Source of the DNA: an uncultured Ruminococcus sp.
GTDB taxonomy: Bacteria; Bacillota; Clostridia; Oscillospirales; Ruminococcaceae
DNA length: 32,446 bases
Assembly (NCBI GenBank): GCA_945877315.1
Contig: CAMCRP010000037.1
Span: forward strand, 1-32,446
Reading direction: 5' to 3'
Positions 14,794 through 22,089 of the stretch are shown piece after piece. The notes under the pieces were generated by a model, which saw nothing but the letters and a program-made list of their open reading frames with translations, ran no database searches and was not told where the DNA came from. Both the position numbers and the translations under genes were made by a program. Numbering within the stretch: the first letter of the stretch is position 1; every line of letters starts with the position of its first letter.

Positions 14794-15735
14794 TTATTTC
14801 AACAGGAAACGGCGTGCGCCTTGAACCTCTTTTGAAAACTCTTTGAACAGGTCAGGGTGCGCAGCCTTGAAAGCCTTGTCATCGAACTTCTGAGACGGCT
14901 TCGGGGCTTTCCATGTCGCTAAGGTCTGACCGCCGTAGCTGATAGCCTCTGCGTCCCCGAACCCGAGCTTGATAGCGTTCTCAAAAGCCGTCTTCTTCTC
15001 TTCAAGGGCAGCTATCTCCTCCTTGACCTGTTTCAAGCCCTGATAGGCTTCAAAGATTTCATCGCTTATCTCAATGACCTTACCGTCCGTGTGTCGGTTG
15101 AACTTGATGAGAACGTCCTGAACGGTTCTCGCTTCGGGTTCTTTCTTGCCCTGAATGTTGTCAACCCAGAAGCGGTCAACTTCTTCACAGAGCCAAGCGA
15201 AGAAGTCAGGAACGAAGCTCAGGTTCTTATAGCCGAACTCACGCCCTGAACAGAGCCAAGCAAGTGACCCCTCTTGAAGCTCAGCGACCCCGAGCTGATA
15301 CTGAACCTGACAGAACCAGTGCTTCGGCAGATCGTCAGCGTCAATACTCATTTGTGTGGTCTTGCACTCCAAGATACCCTTGTTCTGAGCGTTGTGAGGA
15401 AGACCCGTGAGCCAATAGGTGCGGTCAGGGCTGACACGCATATAGGGCTTCTCTGTGTTGACGATGAGCCAATCAATTGCGCTGCGCTTAATGATTTCGC
15501 AGCCCGTCTCATCGTGCCAAAACTGAGCCACAGCGTCTTCAAGATAATGACCCGCTTTCATGGCGAAGTTCTCCTGTTTTGCGGGGTCAAGACCGAGCTT
15601 GCGCCGCCATAGCTGATAGGGGCTTTCCCACGGGTTCAGTCCTACGATTGTTGCTACTTCTGATGAGCCGATTCCACTCTCACGGTATTTGAGCCATTCT
15701 TCGCGGCTTTCAGGTCTGATGATTTTTGTTGCCAT
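14794..15735 (-). CDS. YqaJ-family phage recombination exonuclease
   Basis: A 313-aa protein. SGIGSSEVATIVGLNPW (20-36) is the YqaJ/lambda-exonuclease opening motif. The catalytic PD-(D/E)XK set is GHYLED (E66), VSPDRTYW (D104), and ILECKT (E123, K125), followed by QVQYQLGV (143-150). The enzyme degrades one strand of double-stranded ends to feed an annealing protein. The probable partner is the 311-aa protein encoded at 16495-17430, with two small genes between. The C-terminus is helical/coiled (LKQVKEEIAALEEKK). The start at 15735 follows the leader AAACAGCAACAATT, similar to leaders at 10115 and 16112. Confidence 0.9.
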   Translation of the reverse strand: MATKIIRPESREEWLKYRESGIGSSEVATIVGLNPWESPYQLWRRKLGLDPAKQENFAMKAGHYLEDAVAQFWHDETGCEIIKRSAIDWLIVNTEKPYMRVSPDRTYWLTGLPHNAQNKGILECKTTQMSIDADDLPKHWFCQVQYQLGVAELQEGSLAWLCSGREFGYKNLSFVPDFFAWLCEEVDRFWVDNIQGKKEPEARTVQDVLIKFNRHTDGKVIEISDEIFEAYQGLKQVKEEIAALEEKKTAFENAIKLGFGDAEAISYGGQTLATWKAPKPSQKFDDKAFKAAHPDLFKEFSKEVQGARRFLLK

Positions 15736-15755
15736 AATTGTTGCTGTTTGAAAGG

Positions 15756-16112
15756 TTATTTATTATCGTTATTCTCGCTTGATTTGCCGCCCTCTGTGGC
15801 GTTTTCAGAGCCGTCTGCGGGTTCTTCTTCAATGCCTTTTGAAAGGCAGTCTAAGAAGCCGCAAAAAGCCTTGTAACGACTATGTGCTTTGTGAAGAATA
15901 CCATGAAGCGGGATTGACTTGTCTCTCAAAACCTTGTCAAAGAAGTTAATCAAGTGACCCTCTTTGCCACTCAGAACGCCCTCGATATTCAGGTCTTCGC
16001 CCTCTTCTGTTTTATTCTCAGCCGTTATCATTGTAAGGCTGACTGTTCTGTTCTCACTGTCTTCTTCTTGCCACTCTTTGACGAGCTGCATGATTTGTTC
16101 TTTCTTGTTCAT
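15756..16112 (-). CDS. Hypothetical protein (118 aa)
   Basis: A 118-aa protein starting MNKKEQIMQLVKEW, with a beta segment (TVSLTMITAENKTEEG), a helical core (LINFFDKVLRDKS, HSRYKAFCGFLDCL) and an acidic, Ser/Asn-rich tail. No family is recognised. It lies between the annealing-protein and exonuclease genes and may belong to the recombination cassette. ATG 16112 was chosen because it follows the leader AAACAGCAAGAAA; in-frame ATG 16139 and GTG 16148, the latter overlapping the previous stop, are alternatives. Confidence 0.62.
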   Translation of the reverse strand: MNKKEQIMQLVKEWQEEDSENRTVSLTMITAENKTEEGEDLNIEGVLSGKEGHLINFFDKVLRDKSIPLHGILHKAHSRYKAFCGFLDCLSKGIEEEPADGSENATEGGKSSENNDNK

Positions 16113-16144
16113 TTTCTTGCTGTTTAGTGGGTTATACATTGATT

Positions 16145-16489
16145 TCACAGGGCGTAAATATCGCCGTGAAGTTTCTCATACTTTGTCCTCAGTTGAGCGT
16201 TGTTTGACAGCTCTTTATCCTTGATTTTCCCGTCAAAGAAGAGCTGCATTTCACGCTGTCTTTGTTCATGGTTGAACCTGAGATAGTCGCCTTTCTTGAC
16301 CTTGCCGCCGCCTTTACCTGCGTTTTCCAAACCCCGCTTCATCATCCAACCGTCACAACTATCTGTGCGCTTGACGTGACCCCGACCGTTTGTGCAGATG
16401 CGGAGACCGCCGTTGTCAAGAGCCTTGAATACACAAGAGGCGCAACATACCTTGATTGAAATTCCGTATTCGTTCTTAACCGTCTTCAT
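16145..16489 (-). CDS. Cys-rich hypothetical phage protein (114 aa)
   Basis: A 114-aa protein. The first half has a five-cysteine pattern (IKVCCASCVFKAL, LRICTNGRGHVKRTDSC) that could hold zinc or another metal. The second half is basic and helical (LRFNHEQRQREMQLF, LRTKYEKLHGDIY). Proteins of this look occur in Bacteroides phage early regions, but I know no assigned function. It follows the annealing-type gene after 5 nt. Confidence 0.65.
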   Translation of the reverse strand: MKTVKNEYGISIKVCCASCVFKALDNGGLRICTNGRGHVKRTDSCDGWMMKRGLENAGKGGGKVKKGDYLRFNHEQRQREMQLFFDGKIKDKELSNNAQLRTKYEKLHGDIYAL

Positions 16490-16494
16490 ACCGC

Positions 16495-17430
16495 TTACTT
16501 CTTTGAATTAGACTTCTTCTGACCATTCTCACTCGCCTGAGCCTGTTCAGGCTTGATTTCGCCCGTCTCAGGGTCAACATTGGCGGGAACAGGTGCTGCG
16601 CCCGTAGCCTGAGCGATAGCCGCCTCAGCCCGTGACTTTGCGTCCTTGCCCTTTGCCTCAGCCTGAGCCTCTTTCTTGGCTTCAAGAGCGGGCTTCACGA
16701 AACATTCTTCAACGGTTGTCGTACCCTCCTTGATAGCGTTCGCCGTTGCTCTCAGTTCAAAGATTTTCTGTTTATCAATCTCCTGAGCTGACTTCACGCC
16801 GAGATAGAGGAAGAGCTGATCCTGCTTCACACCGAGTTTGGCGAAGTATTGAATGACGTTCTGACGGCTCTGTTCAAGGTCAATAGACTGACCGAGCGCA
16901 ACCTGTTTCACGTCATTGATGATACGTTTCGTGACGGCTTTCGGGATAACCGTCAGAACGGCGTTTCTCAGGGCGATTGAACAGGCGGCGTTGCCCGTCA
17001 CAACTTGCATGTCCTCTGAGAAAGTGTAACCTTTCTTTGTCACGATTGAACGCTTCACTTCCTTTGAGACGGCGAAGTTCGTTTCAAGGTCATGGCAGAT
17101 AGCCTGAGCCGTTATCTGTCGCCCGTCATTTCCGATGATGCGTGCCTGAACTCTGAGGTTGCCCCAAGCCCCTGCGATGATTTCAGCCATTCTCACTGAA
17201 AGCCCCTCAATCACATTCACGTTGCCCTGTTTGTCCTCACGCCTGAGAACGTAGAAACAGTCTTCTGCCGTCTCTCTATCCATAGTGGCATAGGTGGCAA
17301 TCTTGTTCAACACGGCGTTGATGTCACGGGGGTACTGTTTTGCCGTTGCGATTTGAATGTCAATCTCGGCACGGTTCAAGGCTTGAAGAACGTCAGCCTG
17401 TTTCACTTCGATAATTTCTGCATTATCCAT
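16495..17430 (-). CDS. Probable single-strand annealing protein (recombination partner of YqaJ)
   Basis: A 311-aa protein of a widespread but mostly unnamed phage family. The core shows RAEIDIQIATAKQYPRDI (20-37), ATMDRETAEDCFYVL, GLSVRMAEIIAGAWGNLRV, VTGNAACSIALRNAVLTVIP and AVTKRIINDV, followed by a C-terminal helical, Ala/Glu-rich and Gln-rich tail. In other phages, members lie beside exonucleases, which suggests strand annealing of the RecT/Sak type. That role is inferred from context, since I recognise no diagnostic catalytic motif. It is separated from YqaJ by two small genes. The C-terminal tail is low complexity and probably disordered. Confidence 0.65.
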   Translation of the reverse strand: MDNAEIIEVKQADVLQALNRAEIDIQIATAKQYPRDINAVLNKIATYATMDRETAEDCFYVLRREDKQGNVNVIEGLSVRMAEIIAGAWGNLRVQARIIGNDGRQITAQAICHDLETNFAVSKEVKRSIVTKKGYTFSEDMQVVTGNAACSIALRNAVLTVIPKAVTKRIINDVKQVALGQSIDLEQSRQNVIQYFAKLGVKQDQLFLYLGVKSAQEIDKQKIFELRATANAIKEGTTTVEECFVKPALEAKKEAQAEAKGKDAKSRAEAAIAQATGAAPVPANVDPETGEIKPEQAQASENGQKKSNSKK

Positions 17431-17442
17431 AATTTGATAAAT

Positions 17443-17712
17443 TTAGATGCCCTCTGAAAGCTTCGGGCGTTGCTGTTTGTTTGAGTTATCTGAAAGAAAA
17501 TAGCGGGCGTATCTGACGGTCTTGCCCGTCACTGCGCTGACGCTCTCTTCTGTTGTCTTTGTGATGTTCAGCCCCTCACGTTTGAGGTCGCTGATACGGG
17601 AGGCGAGACGGTAACAGCCGAACTCCCTCAGAGCTTCAAGAGCGGTCACTGAACCGCCTGACAGAAGTCGCTCTCTGATGAGCCTCAGATGCGTGTCGTG
17701 TCTTGTCTCCAT
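17443..17712 (-). CDS. Winged helix-turn-helix protein
   Basis: An 89-aa protein from ATG 17712. METRHDTHLRLIRERLLSGG is followed by VTALEALREFGCYRLASRIS and then DLKREGLNI: helix, recognition helix and wing of the HTH domain found in many phage proteins. The rest contains TGKTVRYARYFL. It is probably a small transcriptional or replication regulator. The longer reading to 17799 runs into the neighbouring HTH gene and is unlikely. It begins 2 nt after the stop of the excisionase-like gene. Confidence 0.72.
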   Translation of the reverse strand: METRHDTHLRLIRERLLSGGSVTALEALREFGCYRLASRISDLKREGLNITKTTEESVSAVTGKTVRYARYFLSDNSNKQQRPKLSEGI

Positions 17713-17714
17713 AA

Positions 17715-18011
17715 TCAGCGCATTTGACGGGTTGAACAATATGTTGCCGCCTGACTGTTGATGTCTTTGAGCGAGGCACACGGGGTCTCGGTCATCCAAT
17801 TCTCCAAGTCAGTCTTCTTGAAATACAGTTTTCGGTTCTTGCGGAAGAACGGTATCTGTCGCCCTGATGTCAGGCGGTAGAGGTGTCCTTTGCTCAGACC
17901 CGTAAACAGGCAGGTCTCTTCAAGGTCAAGAACGGTCTTAGCCCCGATGAGCGTTATGCGCTGAATGCTGTCGAGCTTATCTGACAATGATTTAAGCGTT
18001 ATCTCTTCCAT
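17715..18011 (-). CDS. Excisionase/MerR-like DNA-binding protein (HTH_17 type)
   Basis: A 98-aa protein. TVLDLEETCLFTGLSKGHLY, then RLTSGRQIPFFRKNRKLYF and KKTDLENWM: this is the helix-turn-helix plus wing of the HTH_17 family (Xis and MerR relatives), widespread in Bacteroides mobile elements. It may be the directionality factor for the integrase at 20566-21747, though early regulation is also possible. A rare Shine-Dalgarno-like GGGAGGGCGAAGT precedes the ATG. Confidence 0.75.
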   Translation of the reverse strand: MEEITLKSLSDKLDSIQRITLIGAKTVLDLEETCLFTGLSKGHLYRLTSGRQIPFFRKNRKLYFKKTDLENWMTETPCASLKDINSQAATYCSTRQMR

Positions 18012-18030
18012 ACTTCGCCCTCCCTCTTGA

Positions 18031-18276
18031 TTATTTGAACAGGGTGTCGTCCTCTTCGCTCATTTCAGGTATCAACCCCTTTGAGTTGAGCCATGAACCG
18101 AGACGGACACAGAGATACAGGCTGAGACCTGCAGCTCCCTTGATGAAAAAGAACTTTTCAAAGCTGAGCGGGTTCATCGGGTCTTCCTCTCCAGCAAGGA
18201 AGATGAAAGAGACAAAGCCCCATATCCCGAGCAGCGAGAACACGATCCATTGTGTGAATTTTGAGTGCTGTTTCAT
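18031..18276 (-). CDS. Small two-span membrane protein
   Basis: An 81-aa protein. Two hydrophobic segments: about 10-27 (WIVFSLLGIWGFVSFIFL) and about 43-60 (FFIKGAAGLSLYLCVRLG), with an acidic C-terminus. Inner-membrane location is likely. No family is recognised. Its ATG overlaps the stop of the first early gene (ATGA), so it is made with it. A role in membrane-linked exclusion is possible but unsupported. Confidence 0.62.
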   Translation of the reverse strand: MKQHSKFTQWIVFSLLGIWGFVSFIFLAGEEDPMNPLSFEKFFFIKGAAGLSLYLCVRLGSWLNSKGLIPEMSEEDDTLFK

Positions 18277-18491
18277 AACGTCTGAGTGTTTAAGCGTTTT
18301 TCAACCCTTTTCAGGATTGTGTAAATCGTCCCCTGTGAATGAATGCCGTACTTCTTACAGAGGTGTTCATGTGCCATTGTTTTGCTCTGACCCTCAACCT
18401 CCATGAGGCTGTGGTAGTCATTGAAAATGGCGAGGTCACGGGCTTCCCGCTCCTGCTGACACGGCGTTTTCAAAATAATTTCTTCTTTCAT
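18273..18491 (-). CDS. First early gene, small HTH-like regulator
   Basis: A 72-aa protein, the first gene downstream of the leftward promoter at 18573-18603. Its sequence is helical and compatible with a small helix-turn-helix (AHEHLCKKYGIHSQGTIYTI, then LKRVEKRLNT). Its location opposite the repressor suggests a Cro-like or antirepressor function, which is an inference. It has a long A/T-rich leader of about 75 nt. Confidence 0.6.
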   Translation of the reverse strand: MKEEIILKTPCQQEREARDLAIFNDYHSLMEVEGQSKTMAHEHLCKKYGIHSQGTIYTILKRVEKRLNTQTL

Positions 18492-18514
18492 TTCTTGAAA
18501 AACTTATTGGTTTA

Positions 18515-18546
18515 TTTCCGATTTTATATATTATTTCGTAACTTTG
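18515..18546 (+). promoter_or_regulatory. Rightward promoter for the repressor operon
   Basis: TAACTTTG at 18539-18546 fits TAnnTTTG. TTTC at 18515-18518 lies 20 nt upstream as a degenerate TTTG element and is embedded in a TTTCCGA site. The predicted start (near 18553) leaves a leader of about 98 nt before the repressor ATG at 18651. Confidence 0.5.
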
Positions 18547-18572
18547 TCCGCAGATAAAACTGAATGACGGTG

Positions 18573-18603
18573 CAAATATAAACATTGTTTCCGACATTAC
18601 AAA
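18573..18603 (-). promoter_or_regulatory. Leftward early promoter
   Basis: Minus strand: TTTG (18603-18600), exactly 19 nt, then TATATTTG (18580-18573), a perfect Bacteroidota housekeeping promoter. It should drive the early genes from 18491 leftward. A TTTCCGA site (18588-18594) lies between the two boxes, which fits repression. Predicted start is near 18566, facing the rightward promoter. Confidence 0.75.
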
Positions 18604-18650
18604 CAAAATCGCAACAAAATTTATATTTTTAATTGAAAATAAATTCGGAA

Positions 18651-19076
18651 ATGAGTAATCTGAAACGAATAAAGAAAGTTATAAACTGGCTTATTTATAA
18701 GGAAATAGGCGAGAGTGAGAAAGAGATAGCTGAGCGGCTCGGTTACACGAAATCTTCGTTCTCTCAGATTGTGAACGGCAAAGTGCCTCTCTCTGATAAG
18801 TTTATAAGCAAGCTGTGCTCTCTTGATGAAAATATAAACTTAGTTTGGGTTCAGTCAGGGGAGGGAGAAATGTTCTTGGAGCATAACCTGAACAGTGAAC
18901 AGGACGTGACAATACCCGCCTCTGTTTGGTCGGTCATTCAAAGACAGGCTCAAAGCCTTTCTTCCCGTGACCGTCAGATAGAAGACCTGATAGCCATGCT
19001 CAAAGAACAGGTTCAGGAGAATAAAAAAATCAGTGCCCGTCAGGACGCTCTTGCCACCTCTGCCGTTGCAGGATAG
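18651..19076 (+). CDS. XRE-family phage repressor
   Basis: A 141-aa protein. An N-terminal helix-turn-helix (ESEKEIAERLGYTKSSFSQI, then VNGKVPLSDKFI) is followed by INLVWVQSGEGEMF, the tail of this XRE subgroup, which shares the W-x-x-(S/T)-G-(E/Q)-G pattern with two neighbours. The C-terminal half (SRDRQIEDLIAMLKEQVQEN) is coiled coil, probably for dimerisation. Lying opposite the early operon across a repeat-rich control region, it is the best CI-like candidate. ATG 18651 was chosen; the upstream in-frame start is TTG at 18633. The ATG lies within an operator-like site, hinting at autoregulation. Confidence 0.82.
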   Translation: MSNLKRIKKVINWLIYKEIGESEKEIAERLGYTKSSFSQIVNGKVPLSDKFISKLCSLDENINLVWVQSGEGEMFLEHNLNSEQDVTIPASVWSVIQRQAQSLSSRDRQIEDLIAMLKEQVQENKKISARQDALATSAVAG

Positions 19077-19122
19077 TCAGCTTCGGCGGTGTTGAAATGA
19101 AAATACCAAAATACTGAATGAT

Positions 19123-19812
19123 ATGAAAAAGAAACTTTTTGCAACATTTGTGTTCACGGCTCTGAGCCTGACAGCGTTTTCACAAGACCGTGTGGATTCA
19201 ACGCCTGAAAGCCTTTCGATGAAGTCTCAGGAGATAACAAAGGCTTTGTTTTGGAAGAAAGACAGCAAAACAGGCAAGTGGAAAAGCAACAAGAATAACG
19301 CCCGCCCTTATCTCGGCGAGGGTGTTCATTCTGATAACTTCAACACGATTTTCATAGGAGATTTCAAAGGGCATAGATACCTCTTTCTTGACTTCTTCAA
19401 AGGCGGTTGGCGTTATCCCGCCCTTGAACGTGAGTGGATGTATTTCAGGTATATCTTGGCGGGTCTTCTCAATGAAGAACAATACAATAGCCTGAGAGAC
19501 TTGAAAACGGGACAGGCGTGTTCAATTATGCCGAAGTGCTATAATATGATGTTCAAGGGCGACAATGAGTATTCGCCCGCCCTGTTTCTGTCTATGACTG
19601 AGACTTTGCGTTCCGTTGAAGAAGAGAAAGGGAGCGATGAACCTATTTATCTGATAACGGTCAAGAGAACTCTGTCAGACGGACAGGACGTTGTGCGTTT
19701 TTTGGTCTATCCTCATGGCTCTGATACGCTGATTGATTTCAATTATTTTGAGGTCTCTCACGATGATTATATGAAATTGTTTCAACCCGACAAAACAACA
19801 AAATTCAAATGA
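19123..19812 (+). CDS. Secreted protein in the lysogeny operon (candidate lysogenic-conversion gene)
   Basis: A 229-aa protein with a classical signal peptide, MKKKLFATFVFTALSLTAFS, with cleavage probably near residue 20 before QDR. The mature domain is mixed alpha/beta (NFNTIFIGDFKGHRYLFLDF, YLITVKRTLSDGQDVVRFLV) with two cysteines (QACSIMPKCYN) that could form a disulfide in the periplasm. No family is recognised. It sits between repressor-type genes on the strand expressed in lysogens and overlaps the next gene by 4 nt (ATGA), so it should be produced by the dormant prophage. Superinfection exclusion or host-fitness effects are reasonable guesses, not shown. Confidence 0.75.
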   Translation: MKKKLFATFVFTALSLTAFSQDRVDSTPESLSMKSQEITKALFWKKDSKTGKWKSNKNNARPYLGEGVHSDNFNTIFIGDFKGHRYLFLDFFKGGWRYPALEREWMYFRYILAGLLNEEQYNSLRDLKTGQACSIMPKCYNMMFKGDNEYSPALFLSMTETLRSVEEEKGSDEPIYLITVKRTLSDGQDVVRFLVYPHGSDTLIDFNYFEVSHDDYMKLFQPDKTTKFK

Positions 19813-20285
19813 ACAAGCGACTTCAAGAGATTATCCAATATAAGACGGGCGGGCGACAGAAAGACTTCGCCGAGCTGATGGGGTGGACACCTCAATACGT
19901 ATTCAAACTTCTGAAAGGGGAGAACTTCGGGCTAAGCCCCGTTCTGAAAATCTGTGAGGCTCTGCCTGAACTCAACGCCCGTTGGCTTCTGACGGGTCAG
20001 GGCGATATGCTCACGGAAGATCTGCGTTCAGGTCTCAGGCGTGAAGCCCTGAAAAAGGCTCAGGCGATTATGGACTTTGAACGCCTTATCCCCGTGATGA
20101 CCCCTGACGAACTGAGGACGTTTGAGAAACTTCTGACAGGTCAGCGAGAAGCCGTTTTCAGCCCCGACACGCTCAATTCTCTGAACGAGCGGGCAAGTGA
20201 ACGAGTGAGAGAAATAAACGCGAAATTCGCCGCCGCAGCGGCTAAATCTGATGAGTTATGCAGACAGAGGACAGTCAAAAAGTAG
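19809..20285 (+). CDS. XRE-like regulator
   Basis: A 158-aa protein. The first 65 residues are an XRE-like helix-turn-helix (YKTGGRQKDFAELMGWTPQY, VFKLLKGENFGL, ALPELNARWLLTGQGDML). The rest is helical with a basic C-terminus. The WLLTGQGDM segment links it to the 18651 and 20258 products. A second repressor or accessory regulator is likely. It is coupled to the secreted-protein gene upstream and overlaps the next gene by 28 nt. Confidence 0.74.
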   Translation: MNKRLQEIIQYKTGGRQKDFAELMGWTPQYVFKLLKGENFGLSPVLKICEALPELNARWLLTGQGDMLTEDLRSGLRREALKKAQAIMDFERLIPVMTPDELRTFEKLLTGQREAVFSPDTLNSLNERASERVREINAKFAAAAAKSDELCRQRTVKK

Positions 20286-20542
20286 TGCGCCGCTTCTTTG
20301 AGGCTCTTCAAGTCTTGAAGCGGGAGAGAATAATCAGAGGCAAACAGACGTTCACGGCTCGTTACGGCATCAACCGTTGGAACCTGAACACGTTGGAGAA
20401 AGAACCGTCACGGGACATCTTTCAACCCGCCTGGCTCTCATACCTTGTCAAAGACTACGGCGTTTCCGCAACGTGGCTGTTGACAGGTCAGGGCGAGCCG
20501 CTGAAATGGCTGACAGACAAAAAAGAGAGCGCAAAGCCCTGA
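20258..20542 (+). CDS. Third XRE-like regulator
   Basis: A 94-aa protein. VVRRFFEALQVLKRERIIRG, then KQTFTARYGINRWNLNTLEK and YLVKDYGVSATWLLTGQGEP: a helix-turn-helix with the same C-terminal WLLTGQG signature as its upstream neighbour, suggesting duplication and divergence. It overlaps the upstream gene by 28 nt and converges on the integrase; its last codons lie in the integrase terminator hairpin. Confidence 0.7.
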   Translation: MQTEDSQKVVRRFFEALQVLKRERIIRGKQTFTARYGINRWNLNTLEKEPSRDIFQPAWLSYLVKDYGVSATWLLTGQGEPLKWLTDKKESAKP

Positions 20543-20559
20543 GACTTCTGCGCCCTCTC
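20519..20559 (-). terminator. Intrinsic terminator of the integrase gene
   Basis: GAGAGCGCA (20525-20533) pairs with TGCG-CC-CTCTC (20549-20559), nine base pairs with a CC bulge. On the minus strand this is followed by TTTTTT (20524-20519). It lies directly downstream of the integrase stop and overlaps the end of the convergent gene. Confidence 0.55.
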
Positions 20560-20565
20560 TCTGAA

Positions 20566-21747
20566 TTACTTTCCCGTCTCTTCTTCTGACCCCTCTTCTG
20601 AGGTCGCGAGGATTGACGGGATTTTTGCCACCGCCGCCTGTTTATTCTTGTCAAGCACCTTAGCGTAAATCTGTGTCGTGTTCAGTTCTCTGTGCCCGAG
20701 CAGCTTTGAAACGGTGTAGATGTCTGTTCCTATGTCAAGCATGAGAACGGCAAACGTGTGCCGACCACAGTGAAACGTGATTTCTTTTTCAATGCCCGCC
20801 CTGAGCACCCACCGCTTGATTGTCTCGTTCGTACAGCTTGGCGTATGAATATCATCAAAGACAGGCTCATTGGGCTTTCCTCGCTTTCCCATAAGCTCTG
20901 CAGCTTGCGGTGTGATGTCAAGGTATTCTTGCCCGCCCGTCTTCTTCTGACGGAAGATGATGCGGATAAAACCTGATTGTTCCTGAACCTCTCCCCATGT
21001 CATCTTTATGATGTCTGACCGCCTGAGACCCGTCAGGCAGGAGAAGAGGAACGCCCGCTTCACGCTCTCATACTCACAGGGCGTTTCGGCGAGCCGCTTC
21101 ACTTCTTCAAGCGTCAGATACATTCGTGTTCCCTCTTCGGGCTTGAAGCCCTCAATGCCCCTGATTGGGTTATAGGGGATGATGCGGTCTTCGTAAGCCT
21201 GATTGAGACAGGCTTTGAGCTTGTTGAAATACGACAGGCGGCTGTTGCGTGACAGTCTGTGGTCTTTGATGCGCTGACGGTAGTCCATGCTCCACGCACA
21301 CGCCTCATTCTCCAAATAGTCACGGAAGCCCTGAACCCATTCAGGCGTGACCTCCCTGAACGTGATTTTGCGGTTCGGCTCATACTTTTCAAGGTGTTTC
21401 AGACAGGAACGCCAGTTGCCCCAATTACTCTTGTTGTCCTCAGCCTTGAAGCGTTTCTCGCACATCGCCTCATAGTAGTCAAAAAAGAGCGTGTCTTCCT
21501 TGAATTGTGACTTGAAGCCGAACTCGCCGTTCTGCAGTTCGACAACACGCTTCGCCCTGATTGCCTCGGCGAGTTTCAGGGTCTCTTTGTTCTTCTGTTT
21601 ATCCTCACGGGTCTTCTCAGGGACAAGATAGAGTTTCAGGTATTCATACGACCGCTTCCCGTTCAGATAGATGTCAAGGTAGAGAGAGGTCAAGCCCTTT
21701 GAAGTCTTGCGCTGTCTCAGCCTGATTGGTTCTTTTGATGTACTCAT
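20566..21747 (-). CDS. int: Tyrosine recombinase (phage integrase)
   Basis: A 393-aa protein of the Bacteroides phage/conjugative-element integrase type: an N-terminal arm-binding region with RLRQRKTSKGLTSLYLDIYL, a SAM-like core-binding domain (about 85-195), and a catalytic domain. Catalytic residues in the new numbering: R242 (CLTGLRRSD), a Lys near 268-269, H326 and R329 (HCGRHTF), H352 (LLGHRELNTT) and nucleophile Y361 (QIYAKV). All are present, so it should be active for integration and excision. ATG 21747 was chosen; the longer reading starts in the A/T-rich leader. It is convergent with the repressor operon and its att region is expected immediately upstream. Confidence 0.93.
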   Translation of the reverse strand: MSTSKEPIRLRQRKTSKGLTSLYLDIYLNGKRSYEYLKLYLVPEKTREDKQKNKETLKLAEAIRAKRVVELQNGEFGFKSQFKEDTLFFDYYEAMCEKRFKAEDNKSNWGNWRSCLKHLEKYEPNRKITFREVTPEWVQGFRDYLENEACAWSMDYRQRIKDHRLSRNSRLSYFNKLKACLNQAYEDRIIPYNPIRGIEGFKPEEGTRMYLTLEEVKRLAETPCEYESVKRAFLFSCLTGLRRSDIIKMTWGEVQEQSGFIRIIFRQKKTGGQEYLDITPQAAELMGKRGKPNEPVFDDIHTPSCTNETIKRWVLRAGIEKEITFHCGRHTFAVLMLDIGTDIYTVSKLLGHRELNTTQIYAKVLDKNKQAAVAKIPSILATSEEGSEEETGK

Positions 21748-21852
21748 ACTTTTTGTTGTTGTTTTTGTTGCTTGATGAAACTGAGCAACAAAATAACAAC
21801 AAAAAAACGACAATAAAGATACAAAGCGTGAGAAATTTCACTTTAGGGCATG

Positions 21853-21888
21853 AAAAAAGCCCCGTGATTGAGTTTCAGGGGCTTTCTT
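21853..21888. terminator. Bidirectional intrinsic terminator
   Basis: AAAGCCCC (21856-21863) pairs with GGGGCTTT (21878-21885) around a 14-nt loop. The minus strand continues with TTTTTT, and the plus strand with CTTATC. It separates the lysis transcript (from the right) from the integrase leader. Confidence 0.8.
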
Positions 21889-21931
21889 ATCATTATTTAT
21901 ATGGCTTTTATACGTGATTTGTCACAGGGTC

Positions 21932-22055
21932 ACTTTCCCACGCAGAAGCTCTACTTTCCGATGCAGAAACTCCTGAAAAGCCTCTAATTCAGGTCATTCT
22001 CAGGAGTTTAAGCAGTTCAGTTTTTCAAGCAAGCAACAAATTTGCAACAAATTTG
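21932..22055. other. Probable attP/integrase arm-site region
   Basis: Two head-to-tail 21-bp repeats (ACTTTCCCACGCAGAAGCTC at 21932 and ACTTTCCGATGCAGAAACTC at 21953; 17 of 21 bases match) are spaced two helical turns apart. Next is a perfect 10-bp inverted repeat (AAACTCCTGA at 21967-21976, TCAGGAGTTT at 22000-22009), then the tandem GCAACAAATTT repeat (22033-22054). These lie in the roughly 350-bp gene-free stretch upstream of the integrase, as expected for attP. The core crossover site cannot be identified without the host junction. Confidence 0.5.
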
Positions 22056-22089
22056 TCAGAAAACAAGGTTTCAGACCTGATTTCAGCGA

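Larger units (their letters stand above)
18514..18652. repeat. Three operator-like sites in the lysogeny control region
   Basis: The 14-mer ATTTCCGATTTTAT at 18514-18527 recurs with one mismatch, inverted, at 18639-18652 (over the repressor start codon). A weaker third copy, GTTTCCGACATTAC, lies at 18587-18600. All share TTTCCGA. The sites overlap the rightward -33 region, the leftward core promoter and the repressor start, so repressor binding is the likely function. Confidence 0.6.

Noticed and set aside
21932-21973. Two 21-bp repeats as a CRISPR-like unit
   Set aside because: Only two direct head-to-tail copies with no spacer; better explained as integrase arm or regulator sites.
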